From CAWJMD01 sp963845675 (lineage in GTDB: Bacteria > Actinomycetota > Actinomycetes > Actinomycetales > CAWJMD01), in the NCBI GenBank assembly GCA_963845675.1, contig CAWJSX010000003.1, forward strand, positions 186,001 to 250,000: a stretch of 64,000 nucleotides of DNA, given 5' to 3'. Of the stretch, positions 34,748 to 44,749 are shown piece by piece. Under the pieces are notes generated by a model. It was given only the letters and a program-made list of their open reading frames with translations. It did not search any database and had not been told where the DNA came from. Each line of letters starts with the position of its first letter. Within the stretch, counting starts at the first letter, position 1. Position numbers and translations under genes: made by a program.

Positions 34748-37700
34748 CGACGGCACAGGAGCGCCCCGACGCCACGCGTACCTCTGCGCACCCGGATCAG
34801 CCGGGTCTGGACGGCCGGCTGAGTGAGGCCCTGGTGCGCACCCGTCGCTACTTCACCAGGGGCACCGTGTCCGACGACCTCCGGACGCTCACGAAGGCGG
34901 GTGGCCGCCAGGCCGACGACTTCTACCGGGACCGGTGGAGCCACGACAAGGTGGTGCGCTCGACGCACGGGGTGAACTGCACGGGGTCCTGCTCGTGGAA
35001 GGTCTACGTCAAGGACGGGATCATCACCTGGGAGACCCAGCAGACCGACTACCCCTCTGTCGGGCCGGACAAGCCGGAGTACGAGCCCCGCGGCTGCCCC
35101 CGCGGTGCGGCCTTCTCCTGGTACACCTACTCGCCCACTCGCGTGCGCTACCCCTACGTCCGCGGCGTGCTGCTGCAGATGTACCGCGAGGCCAAGTCGC
35201 AGCACGACGGCGACGCGGTCAAGGCCTGGGCGCACATCGTCGACCATCCGCAGCGCGCGCGGGCCTACAAGTCCGCCCGCGGCAAGGGCGGCCTGGTGCG
35301 CGCGACCTGGGAGGAGGCGACCGAGATGGTGGCCGCCGCCTACGTGCACACCATCGAGACGTGGGGTCCGGACCGGGTGGCGGGCTTCTCCCCGATCCCG
35401 GCGATGTCGATGGTCTCCCATGCGTCGGGGGCGCGGTTCACCTCACTGGTCGGCGGCTCGATGCTGTCGTTCTACGACTGGTACGCCGACCTCCCGGTCG
35501 CCTCCCCGCAGGTGTTCGGCGACCAGACCGACGTCCCGGAGTCCGGCGACTGGTGGGACGCCGGCTACCTGGTCATGTGGGGCTCCAACGTCCCGGTCAC
35601 CCGCACGCCGGACGCGCACTGGATGACCGAGGCCCGCTACCGCGGCCAGAAGGTGGTCGTGGTCTCACCCGACTACGCCGACAACGTGAAGTTCGCCGAC
35701 GAGTGGCTGGCGATCAGGCCAGGTACCGACGGAGCGCTGGCCATGGCGATGGGTCACGTGATCCTGACGGAGTTCTTCGTCGACCGGGGGACGCCGTACT
35801 TCACCGACTACACGAAGAGGTTCACGGACCTGCCCTACCTCGTCGCCCTGGACCCGGTGGCGGGCTCCAGCGATGGCACCGGCTCCACCACCTACCGGGC
35901 AGGGAAGTTCCTCACCGCCGCAGACCTGCCCGGTCACGCCGGTCAGGAGAACGCCCACTTCAAGACCGTGCTCATCGACTCCAGGACCGGCGAAGCCGGT
36001 CGTGCCCAACGGCTCGCTCGGACACCGCTTCGGCGACGCCGGAGCGGGCAGCTGGAACCTCGACCTTGGGGACGTCGACCCACTGCTGTCCCTGCTACGA
36101 GCGCGGTGAGCAGTCCGTCCTGGTCGAGCTGCCGCGTTTCGACAACGTGGACGGGGCACCCGGCTCGCTGCCGCGCGGGGTGCCGGTGCGCCGAGTCGGT
36201 GACCGCCTGGTCACCACGGTCTTCGACCTGATGCTGGCGCAGTACGGCGTGGGTCGCGACGGGCTCGCCGGCGACTACGCCACGTCCTACGACGACGCCA
36301 CGGCTCCTTACACACCGGCCTGGCAGGAGGCCATCACCGGCGTCCCCGCCGCAGCCGCGGCCCGGATCGCGCGGGAGTTCGCCGCCAACGCCGAGGAGTC
36401 CAAGGGCCGGTCGATGATCCTGATGGGAGCGGGCACCAACCACTGGTTCCACTCCGACACGATCTACCGCGGCTTCCTCGGGCTGACGACCCTGACCGGC
36501 TGCCAGGGCGTCAACGGCGGCGGGTGGGCGCACTACGTCGGCCAGGAGAAGTGCCGCCCGATCACCGGCTGGGCCCAGCTCGCCTTCGGCCTGGACTGGA
36601 AGCGCCCGCCGCGGCAGATGATCCACACCGCCTACTGGTACCTCCACACCGACCAGTTCCGCTACGACACCTTCTCCGCCGACACCGTCTCGGCCGCGAC
36701 CGGCACCGGCAGGCTGGCCGGGCTGAGCACCGCGGACGTGATCGCCAAGAGCGCCCGGATGGGCTGGATGCCGTCCTACCCCACGTTCAACCGCAACCCG
36801 CTCGACCTCGCCGACGAGGCCGCCGCAGCGGGACGACCCGTCGCCGAGCACGTCGTCGACCAGCTGCACGTCCGGCGACCTGCGGTTCGCCGCCGAGGAC
36901 CCCGACTCGCCGGAGAACTTCCCCCGGGTGCTCGCGATCTGGCGCGCCAACCTGCTCGGCTCCTCGGGCAAGGGCAACGAGTACTTCCTCAAGCACCTGC
37001 TGGGAACCGACAACTCGCTGCGCGCCACCGAGGCGGCCGAGAGCCAACGGCCGCGCGAGGTGGACTGGCACGAGACCGCGCCCGAGGGGAAGCTCGACCT
37101 GCTGTTGACGCTGGACTTCCGTCAGACCAGCACCACGATCTTCTCCGACGTCGTGCTTCCGGCCGCGACCTGGTACGAGAAGCACGACCTGAACACCACG
37201 GACATGCACCCGTTCGTCCACTCGTTCAACCCGGCGATCGCGCCGCCATGGCAGACCCGCACCGACTGGGACGCGTGGCAGGCGATCGCGACCAAGTTCA
37301 GCGAGCTGGCGGCGGGCCGACTCGACACCCGACGCGACGTCGTGGCGGTGCCGCTGCTGCACGACACCCCGGACGCGATGGCCAACCCGCACGGCGTGGT
37401 GCGGGACTGGAAGCACGGCGAGTGCGACCCGGTCCCTGGCGTCACCATGCCGAAGATCGTCGAGGTCGAACGTGACTACACCGCGGTCGGCGCCCAGATG
37501 CAGGCGCTGGGGCCGCTGCTGGACAAGCTCGGCGCGACGACCAAGGGCGTCACCTACGACGTCACCGCCTCGGTCGACTACCTGCGTGCCAAGAACGGGG
37601 CCATCCGCGGCGGACCAGCGGCCGGCCGGCCGTCGCTGAGGCGCGACGTGCACGCCTGCGAGGCGATCCTCGCGCTGTCCGGCACCACCAACGGCCACCT

Positions 37701-38517
37701 CGCGACCCAGGGGTTCACGACGCTCGAGAAGCGCACCGGCACGCGGCTCCACGACCTGGCAGCCGAGCACGAGGGCAAGCAGATCACCTTCGCCGACACC
37801 CAGGCCGCACCGGTGCCGGTGATCACCTCCCCGGAGTGGTCCGGCTCGGAGTCCGGCGGACGGCGCTACTCGCCGTTCACGATCAACGTCGAGCGGCTCA
37901 AGCCCTGGCACACGCTGACCGGACGCCAGCACTTCTACCTCGACCACGACTGGATGATGGAGCTCGGCGAGGGTCTACCGGTCTACCGACCGCCGCTCAA
38001 CATGGGTGCGCTGTTCTCCGAGCCGGACATCGGGACTGTGGGTGAGGCGATGGGCGAGCTGAGCGTCACCGTGCGCTACCTGACCCCGCACAACAAGTGG
38101 TCGATCCACTCCGAGTACCAGGACAACCTGTTCATGCTCTCGTTGTCCCGCGGCGGGCAGACGATCTGGATGAGCGACCTGGACGCCGCCAAGGTCGGCG
38201 TCGAGGACAACGACTGGATCGAGGCGGTCAACCGCAACGGCGTCGTGGTCGCCCGCGCGATCGTCTCGCACCGGATGCCCGAGGGCACCGTCTACATGCA
38301 CCACGCCCAGGACCGGCTCATCGACGTCCCCCTCGCCGAGACCTCGGGAAAGCGCGGCGGCATCCACAACTCGCTGACCCGGATCCTGGTCAAGCCCAGC
38401 CACCTCATCGGTGGCTACGCGCAGCTGTCCTTCGCGTTCAACTACCTCGGGCCCACGGGGAACCAGCGCGACGAGGTGACGGTCATCCGCCGCCGCAACC
38501 AGAACGTGGAGTACTGA
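34744..38517 (+). CDS. narG: Respiratory nitrate reductase alpha subunit (frameshifted)
   Basis: The catalytic Mo-bis-MGD subunit of about 1255 residues, reducing nitrate to nitrite on the cytoplasmic face. The N-terminal Fe-S site is in THGVNCTGSCSWKVYVKDGI and PRGCPRGAAFSW. Conserved cofactor segments include SMLSFYDWYADLPVASPQVF, WGSNVPVTRTPDAHWMTEAR, ILMGAGTNHWFHSDTIYRGF and LTLDFRQTSTTIFSDVVLPA. The reading frame breaks near 35992, 36096 and 36868; on each side the protein continues without loss, so these look like sequencing indels. ATG 34744 overlaps the narK stop by four bases. The stop at 38517 is two bases before narH. Confidence 0.95.
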
Positions 38518-38519
38518 TC

Positions 38520-40266
38520 ATGAAGGTCATGGCCCAGATGGCGATGGTGATGAACCTCGACAAGTGCATCGGCTGCCACACCTGCTCGGTCACCTGCAAG
38601 CAGGCCTGGACGAACCGGACCGGCACCGAGTACGTCTGGTTCAACAACGTCGAGACCCGGCCCGGGGCAGGGCTACCCGCGGCGCTACGAGGACCAGGAG
38701 GAGTGGAAGGGCGGCTGGGAGCTCAACCACCGCGGCCGCCTCAAGCTCAAGGCCGGTGGGCGACTGCGGAAGCTCGCGACGATCTTCTCCAACCCCAAGA
38801 TGCCCTCGATCGGCGACTACTACGAGCCCTGGACCTACGACTACGCCACCCTCACCGATGCCCCGGCACAGGAGCACACCCCGGTGGCGCGGCCCAAGTC
38901 GCTGCTGACCGGCAAGGACATGAAGATCGAGTGGTCATCGAACTGGGACGACGACCTCGGCGGCTCCGCGGCCACCGAGAAGCACGACCCGATGCTCGCG
39001 AAGATCGCCGACAAGGTGAAGTTCGAGTTCGAGCAGACCTTCATGTTCTACCTGCCGCGGATCTGTGAGCACTGCCTGAACCCCTCCTGCGCGGCGTCGT
39101 GTCCCAGCGGAGCGATCTACAAGCGCGCCGAGGACGGCATCGTGCTGGTCGACCAGGACCGCTGCCGCGGCTGGCGGATGTGCGTGTCGGGGTGCCCGTA
39201 CAAGAAGGTCTACTTCAACCACCGCACCGGCAAGGCGGAGAAGTGCACGTTCTGCTTCCCGCGTATCGAGGTCGGCCTGCCGACCGTCTGCGCGGAGACG
39301 TGCGTCGGGCGGCTGCGGTACATCGGCCTGGTCCTCTACGACGCCGACCGGGTGCTGGAGGCCGCCTCGGTGGAGGACGACCACGCGCTCTACGAGGCTC
39401 AGCGTTCGATCCTGCTCGACCCGCACGACCCGGAGGTGGTCCGGGCCGCCGAGCGTGAGGGCATCCCGCGGGACTGGATCGACGCCGCCCAGCGCTCGCC
39501 GATCCACGCCCTCATCAACACGTACAAGGTTGCGCTGCCACTGCACCCGGAGTACCGCACGATGCCGATGGTCTGGTACATCCCGCCGCTGTCGCCGGTG
39601 ATCGACGTGGTTCGCGAGACCGGTGAGGACGCGGAGGACGACGGCAACCTCTTCGCGGCCATCGACGCGCTGCGGATCCCGGTCGAGTACCTGGCCGAGC
39701 TCTTCACAGCCGGTGACGTGGCACCGGTCGACCAGGTGCTGAAGAAGCTCGCCGCGATGCGGTCCTACATGCGCGACATCAACCTGGGCCGCGACCCGAA
39801 CCCGGCCATCCCGGCGGCGGTCGGCATGACCGAGGAGGAGCTGTACGACATGTATCGGCTCCTCGCGATCGCGAAGTACGACGAGCGCTACGTCATCCCG
39901 CCCGCACACGCCGAGCAGGCGCACTCCCTGGAGGAGCTGGGCACCGAGTGCGCGGTCTCGGAGTACGGCGGCGGCAATCCGGAGATCTTCGGCGAGGGTT
40001 CGGGCGGGCTGACGCCGATCGCGGTCGAGAACTTCCGCATGCTGCAGGACCGGCAGACCTCCGACACCATCGCCTCACCCGCCGACAAGGCCTCCCGGGT
40101 CAACCTGCTGAACTGGGACGGCAAGGGCGTCCCCGGCGGCCTGTTCCCACCGCGCACCGATGGACCGGGGCCGGTCGAGAACGGCACCTCGCCCGACGAC
40201 CGCGACGACGGGGCGACCGGCCCAGGTGGCACCGGTGGTCGGCCCGGAGGGGCGGACCCGCGATGA
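38520..40266 (+). CDS. narH: Respiratory nitrate reductase beta subunit (one frameshift)
   Basis: Electron-transfer subunit carrying three [4Fe-4S] and one [3Fe-4S] clusters. Ligand groups are visible as CIGCHTCSVTC, CEHCLNPSCAASCP, CRGWRMCVSGCP (Trp in place of one Cys, as in the [3Fe-4S] site) and EKCTFCFPRIEVGLPTVCAETC. A single extra base near 38670 (CCCGGGGCAGG) moves the frame; the remainder EEWKGGWELNHRGRLKLKAG continues downstream. A Gly/Pro-rich, acidic tail is longer than usual. The stop overlaps the narJ start (ATGA). Confidence 0.95.
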
Positions 40267-41738
40267 GGCTCACGAGGGCGGGCCTCACGGGCAGCCACTC
40301 CCGACAGCCGCGGCTGACCCCTGAACAGCTCACTGCCGCCTGGCAGTCGGCGTCTCTGCTGCTCGACTACCCGGACGCCGATCTGCCGAGTCAGCTGGAC
40401 CTGGTGCAGCAGGTCGCGGCCGGTCTGCCGGGCGCGGTGGCGACACCCCTGAGGCACTGCGCAGAGCGCCTGGCCGAGGTGCCGCTGCTCGAGCTCCGGG
40501 AGGACTACGTCGACACCTTCGACAGCAGACGCCGGCACACCCTCTTTCTCACCTACTTCGCCCACGGCGACACGCGCAAGCGTGGCCTCGCTCTGCTGCG
40601 GTTCAAGCAGACCTACCTGCGGGCCGGCGTGCAGCTCGACGAGTCGACCGCGGCCGGAGCCGAGCTGCCGGACCACCTCTGCGTCGTCCTGGAGTTCGCC
40701 GCCACCGTCGACCGCCAGGCGGGACGCCAGCTCATGCTGGACCACCGCGCCGGCCTGGAGCTGTTGCGGCTGTCCCTGATAGACGCCGGATCCCGGTGGG
40801 CCGGCGCCGTGGAGGCGGTCACCGCGACCCTGCCCGCCCTCGAGGGCAAGGACATGGACGCCGTGCGTCGTCTCGCCGCGGAGGGCCCGCCCGAGGAGGA
40901 GGTCGGCCTCACGCCGTACGCCACCCCGATGTTCGACCCAGGACCGGCGCTGCCCGGCCCGTCAGCCCCGGTCGGCGCTGCCGATGCCGTCGTTCCCAGG
41001 TGGCCGCTGAGCATGGACACCTTCCTCTGGGTGATCGTCCCCTACCTGTGCCTGGCCACCTTCGTGGTCGGCCACCTCTGGCGCTATCGCTACGACAAGT
41101 TCGGCTGGACCACCCGCTCCTCCCAGCTGTACGAGGACCGGCTTCTCCGCCTCGGGTCCCCGCTGTTCCACTTCGGGATGCTCGGGGTCGCCGGCGGCCA
41201 CATCATCGGGCTGCTCGTGCCGCAGTCCTGGACCGACGCCCTCGGCATCAGCCACGAGGCCTACCACGTGGTGGCGGTGGCGGGTGGGCTCGTCGCCGGC
41301 GTGATGGCCGTGGTCGGGATGGTGATCCTCATCTACCGTCGCCGCACGGTGGGTCCGGTCTTCTCGGCGACGACCGTGATGGACAAGGTGATGTACGCCT
41401 TCCTCGCGGTCGTGATCGTGCTGGGGATGTGGAACACGATCGCCGGCTCGATCCTGACCATCGGTGGCGAGTACAACTACCGTGAGGGCGTCTCGGTCTG
41501 GTACCGCTCGTTCCTGGCCTTCCAGCCCGATGCAGGCCTGATGGCCGGGGCGCCGCTCGGCTTCCAGCTGCACGCACTCGTCGCCTTCGGGCTGTTCGCC
41601 CTGTGGCCCTTCACCCGCCTCGTGCACGTGTTCAGCGCGCCGCTCGGCTACCTGACCCGTCCCTACATCGTCTACCGCAGCCGAGACGACCAGCTCGGCA
41701 GCCACCGACCCCGACGCGGATGGGACCGGGTCTCGTAG
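40263..41738 (+). CDS. narJ-narI: NarJ chaperone and NarI cytochrome b subunit in one reading frame
   Basis: 491 residues. Residues ~1-245 are NarJ-like (AWQSASLLLDYPDADLPSQL, LREDYVDTFDSRRRHTLFLT, YFAHGDTRKRGLALLRFKQT), the chaperone that matures NarG. From MDTFLWVIVPYLCLATFVVG at 41013 comes a complete 241-residue NarI with five TM helices and haem-ligand His in LFHFGMLGVAGGHIIGLLVP, LGISHEAYHVVAVAGG and FQLHALVAFGLFALWPFTRL. AGGTGG stands nine bases before 41013, and in the neighbouring frame a TGA at 41008-41010 would end NarJ. A separate narJ and narI joined by an indel upstream of 41008 is therefore likely. Confidence 0.9.
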   Translation: MRLTRAGLTGSHSRQPRLTPEQLTAAWQSASLLLDYPDADLPSQLDLVQQVAAGLPGAVATPLRHCAERLAEVPLLELREDYVDTFDSRRRHTLFLTYFAHGDTRKRGLALLRFKQTYLRAGVQLDESTAAGAELPDHLCVVLEFAATVDRQAGRQLMLDHRAGLELLRLSLIDAGSRWAGAVEAVTATLPALEGKDMDAVRRLAAEGPPEEEVGLTPYATPMFDPGPALPGPSAPVGAADAVVPRWPLSMDTFLWVIVPYLCLATFVVGHLWRYRYDKFGWTTRSSQLYEDRLLRLGSPLFHFGMLGVAGGHIIGLLVPQSWTDALGISHEAYHVVAVAGGLVAGVMAVVGMVILIYRRRTVGPVFSATTVMDKVMYAFLAVVIVLGMWNTIAGSILTIGGEYNYREGVSVWYRSFLAFQPDAGLMAGAPLGFQLHALVAFGLFALWPFTRLVHVFSAPLGYLTRPYIVYRSRDDQLGSHRPRRGWDRVS

Positions 41739-42082
41739 TGGACCACGCCTGCGAGACCACCGACGAGACCGAGTCGACCGTCGTCGAGGTCATGCTGCGG
41801 GACCCGAAGACGCTGCCCGTCCATGCATCGATCGCCGACGCACGTCCCGCGTTGGGGAACGACCACGTGCACATGCTGTTGCTGACCGAGGGCAGGACTC
41901 TCGTCGGCACCTTGACGCGCAACGACCTCCCGCCGACCGGGATCGCGGGCCCTGCAGTGCCGTGGCCGACGCTCGTCGGCCGGACGGTGCCACCGCACGC
42001 ACCGGCGGCCGCGGTGCAGGACCTCATGGTCGATCGGGGAATCCGCCGAGGGGCCGGCGGTCTGCCTGGCCAGCCCCGGTGA
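41738..42082 (+). CDS. CBS-domain protein, possibly truncated
   Basis: GTG at 41738 overlaps the narI stop codon by one base (TAGTG). VVEVMLRDPKTLPVHASIAD, HVHMLLLTEGRTLVGTLTRN and PPHAPAAAVQDLMVDRGIRR form most of a tandem CBS pair, a ligand-sensing module. The sequence then ends in RGAGGLPGQPR; in the next frame AVCLASPGERLG would continue, so an indel near 42050 may have cut the second domain. Such small CBS genes occur at the ends of actinobacterial nar operons, but their role is unknown. Confidence 0.65.
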   Translation: MDHACETTDETESTVVEVMLRDPKTLPVHASIADARPALGNDHVHMLLLTEGRTLVGTLTRNDLPPTGIAGPAVPWPTLVGRTVPPHAPAAAVQDLMVDRGIRRGAGGLPGQPR

Positions 42083-42095
42083 GCGCCTCGGGCCG

Positions 42096-43343
42096 TCAGG
42101 CGCTCAGAGGCCCTGACTGCTCGTCGGCGTGGGCGATGTGCCGCAGCTGGCGCCAGATCAGCACGACGAACACCGCCGACCCGGCGAACGCGAACCAGAA
42201 CGGCGCGGTCAGGCCGTAGTGCTGCGCCAGCACGCCGCCGATCCCCGAGCCCAGCACCAGGCCTCCGAAGACCCCCACGAGGTTCACGCTGCCCACGCGT
42301 CCCTGCAGGGCCTGCGGCACGGCGCGCTGCCGGACCGTGACGGAGGTCGTCCCCCACACGAACGCGTGGGCGCCGAAGACGAAGAAGACCGGCATCGCCA
42401 CCCAGGGGCTGGACGTGAGCGCCAGCGCGAGGTGCGTCAGCGTCTCGATCACCAGGCCGATGCGCATGATGTTGCCCAGGCTCACGCGCCGCGTGATCCA
42501 CCCGTAGACGGCTGTGCCCGCCAGCCCACCCACAGCGCTGACGGTGGTGACCAGGCCGAACCCGATCTCGCCCAGGCCCAGGCGCTCGGTGGCGTACAGG
42601 ACGAGCACAGACCACGCGGCGCCGAACGTGACGTTGAAGATGAGGATCGTCAGGACCAGGGTGCGGACCGCCGCGTGGTGACGGACCCAGCGGAAGCCCT
42701 CCGCGATGTCCTGTCGCAGCCGCGTCGTGGCCGAGCGGTCCCGCCGGTGCGGCGGGAGGACGACCCGCGTCACCAGCACCGCCCCCAGGGCCACCACGAG
42801 GGCCTGTGCGCCGAACGCCCACGCGGCCCCGACCGTGAAGAGGGCGGCCCCCAGTGGCGGCCCGGCCAGCTGGTTGACCGTGATGAAGCCCGTCTGCAGG
42901 CGTGAGTTCGCCAGCGCGAGGTCGTCCCGCGCGACGAGCATCGGCAGCAGGGTCTGGGAGGCGTTGTCGGCGAACACCTCTGCCGTGCTCAGCACGAACA
43001 GGGCGGCCAGCACGACGGCGATGTTCACGTAGTCGGTGGCCACGGCCAGCGTCAGCACGACCAGCACGGCCGCGCGTGCGAGGTCGACGACGACCACGAG
43101 TCGCCTCCGGTCCAGCCGGTCCGTCAGCGCGCCGGCGAGGAGTCCGAAGAGCAGCGGGGGAAGCCACTGCACCGTGGCGGCGAGGGCCACCAGGAGCGCG
43201 TCCTTCGTCAGGGACGCGACGAGCAGCGGGCCGGCAGCGAGCGCGATCCCGTCCCCGAGGTTCGACGACCACGAGGAGGCCAGCAGCCACCGGAACCCCG
43301 CACCGAGGCGTGCCGGGACGACGGCTTCGGTCAGGCGGCTCAC
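42096..43343 (-). CDS. MFS exporter (multidrug/siderophore-exporter type)
   Basis: About 415 residues from GTG at 43343 (VSRLTEAVVPARLGAGFRWL); an ATG at 43379 in the same frame overlaps a palindromic repeat and seems less likely. Twelve TM helices. LLFGLLAGALTDRLDRRRLV is the cytoplasmic loop-2/3 motif of the superfamily, and GWITRRVSLGNIMRIGLVIE its copy in the second half. The pattern fits the MFS_3/enterobactin-exporter-like group, which pumps drugs or siderophores. Substrate unknown. The gene is convergent with the nar operon. Confidence 0.85.
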   Translation of the reverse strand: MSRLTEAVVPARLGAGFRWLLASSWSSNLGDGIALAAGPLLVASLTKDALLVALAATVQWLPPLLFGLLAGALTDRLDRRRLVVVVDLARAAVLVVLTLAVATDYVNIAVVLAALFVLSTAEVFADNASQTLLPMLVARDDLALANSRLQTGFITVNQLAGPPLGAALFTVGAAWAFGAQALVVALGAVLVTRVVLPPHRRDRSATTRLRQDIAEGFRWVRHHAAVRTLVLTILIFNVTFGAAWSVLVLYATERLGLGEIGFGLVTTVSAVGGLAGTAVYGWITRRVSLGNIMRIGLVIETLTHLALALTSSPWVAMPVFFVFGAHAFVWGTTSVTVRQRAVPQALQGRVGSVNLVGVFGGLVLGSGIGGVLAQHYGLTAPFWFAFAGSAVFVVLIWRQLRHIAHADEQSGPLSA

Positions 43344-43375
43344 AAGGACGTCACTGTAGAGCGTCCCCCCAAGCT

Positions 43376-43437
43376 GCATTCTCCCGAGAATGACGCTCCG
43401 GAGTGCCCTTCCGACGCGCATTCTCCCGAGAATGACG
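43376..43437. repeat. Paired palindromic repeat, locus 2
   Basis: Two direct copies of GCATTCTCCCGAGAATGACG (43376-43395 and 43418-43437), start-to-start 42 bases. Each contains the palindrome ATTCTC-CC-GAGAAT. The same unit occurs at 30025-30084, where the first copy is inverted. The spacer between copies is also partly similar (GTGCCCTTCCGACGCGC against GCACCTTTCGCACGC). Confidence 0.75.
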
Positions 43438-43495
43438 GTGGAGGGGGTGTCGTGCAGGCGACCTAGCATGTGCGACATGACGGCAGGGCGACGGG

Positions 43496-43837
43496 ATGGC
43501 TGACGCGGACGACGTCCGCCGCATCGCCCTGGCCCTGCCCGACGTGGCGGAGATCGCCAGTGAGGGGTTCGACTTCCGGGTGGGCGACAGGGGATTCGTG
43601 TGGTCCTACCCGGAGCGGACCCCGGGCGGGCCGCGGCGCATCCGGACCGACGTCGCGGTGCTCTTCGTCGGGGACGAGGCGGAGAAGCAGGCCCTGCTGC
43701 GGGGGGAGCCGGACCTGTTCTTCACCGCGCCGGGGTACGGGGACTCGTCGCTCGTGATGGTGCGGCTGGGGGAGGTGGACGTCGACCGGCTCGAGGAGCT
43801 GGTCACGGACGCCTGGCGCATGCGTCAGGAGGCGTGA
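43496..43837 (+). CDS. MmcQ/YjbR-family protein
   Basis: 113 residues. ADDVRRIALALPDVAEIASE, then FDFRVGDRGFVWSYPERTPG and LFFTAPGYGDSSLVMVRLGE with a C-terminal helix RLEELVTDAWRMRQEA match the MmcQ/YjbR family of small DNA-binding-like proteins. The biological role of the family is poorly known. Convergent with the F420-type gene downstream. Confidence 0.88.
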   Translation: MADADDVRRIALALPDVAEIASEGFDFRVGDRGFVWSYPERTPGGPRRIRTDVAVLFVGDEAEKQALLRGEPDLFFTAPGYGDSSLVMVRLGEVDVDRLEELVTDAWRMRQEA

Positions 43838-43853
43838 CGACGCGCCGGGGGCG

Positions 43854-44270
43854 TCAGCGGCGATCGAGCATGACGACCGGGATCACGCGCGCCGTCTTCT
43901 GCTCGTACTCGGCGAACCCCGGGTAGCGCTTCTTCTGCTCCTGCCAGATCGGCTCGCGCTCCTCGGCGTCGAGCACCCTGGCCCGTACCTCGTACGTCTC
44001 GATCCCGGTCGCGAGGGCGACCTCCGCGGTCACGTCAGGGTGGGCCTTGAGGTTGTGGAACCAGTCGGGGTTCCTGTCGTCTCCGGCACGCGACGCGAAC
44101 ACGGCGAAGCTGTCGTCCACGGCCATGTACATCATCGGGTTGACGCGTTCCTGCCCGGACTTGGCGCCGACGTTGTGCAGGAGCAGCAGGGGGGCGCCCT
44201 CGAAGGGCCCACCCACGCGGCCCTCGTTCGCGCGGAACTCCTCGATGACCTGTGCGTTCCAGTCAGCCAT
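43854..44270 (-). CDS. F420-dependent nitroreductase-family (Ddn-like) protein
   Basis: About 138 residues from MADWNAQVIEEFRANEGRVG, preceded by GAGGTG. Family signature GAPLLLLHNVGAKSGQERVN, PMMYMAVDDSFAVFASRAGD, NPDWFHNLKAHPDVTAEVAL and EREPIWQEQKKRYPGFAEYE match the deazaflavin (F420)-dependent quinone/nitroreductases of actinobacteria. It implies that the host makes F420. A GTG directly upstream (44273) is an alternative start. Confidence 0.9.
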   Translation of the reverse strand: MADWNAQVIEEFRANEGRVGGPFEGAPLLLLHNVGAKSGQERVNPMMYMAVDDSFAVFASRAGDDRNPDWFHNLKAHPDVTAEVALATGIETYEVRARVLDAEEREPIWQEQKKRYPGFAEYEQKTARVIPVVMLDRR

Positions 44271-44356
44271 CACCTCAACCTACGCCCGGGTCCGGCACCC
44301 GACCAGCCCCGAGGCTGTCCGTGCCGGGCCGTAGGATCGGGGACCGTGAGCCGACG

Positions 44357-44647
44357 ATGAGCAAGGTCGACGCCCTCAGGGCGATGCGCGAGGCCAAGTA
44401 CGCCCGGACGCAGCAGAACGCGTCGAGGCGTCCGGCGGTGCCCCCCGCGCAGGAGAATGCGGCAGCGCCGGCGGAGAAGGCTGCACCTGCGCGTTCCGCG
44501 GGCCGGACCGCGAAGCCCCCTCAGGTCGAGGACCCGTCGACTCCACCCGAGGAGCGGTCGCAGGACGTGTGCGGACACCGCTCGATGAACGGCCGTACCT
44601 GCACCCGCGAGGCCGGTCACGAGCAGAAGAACCACCGCTACTCCTGA
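44357..44647 (+). CDS. Small protein with Cys/His C-terminal motif
   Basis: 96 residues. The N-terminus is a basic helix (MSKVDALRAMREAKYARTQQ), followed by a disordered Ala/Pro segment. The end is CGHRSMNGRTCTREAGHEQK then NHRYS, two Cys and several His in a compact motif that could bind zinc. The tail recurs in other actinobacterial small proteins, without known function. Confidence 0.6.
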   Translation: MSKVDALRAMREAKYARTQQNASRRPAVPPAQENAAAPAEKAAPARSAGRTAKPPQVEDPSTPPEERSQDVCGHRSMNGRTCTREAGHEQKNHRYS

Positions 44648-44749
44648 TCGGCCCGTGAACGGCGCCGGTCGGGTGTCGGACGGCGCTGGCAGACTCGTGC
44701 CGTCGCCCCTCGGACAGGGGTGGCGTCATCGACGGGGAGGACGACGCAG

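Noticed and set aside
34935..37475. 846-aa plus-strand frame over narG
   Set aside because: Only its middle part (from ~36096 to ~36868) is real narG; the rest is the wrong frame on either side of the indels.
43377..43379. ATG 43379 as the start of the MFS exporter
   Set aside because: It falls inside the palindromic repeat unit and lacks a ribosome site; GTG 43343 gives the usual family length.
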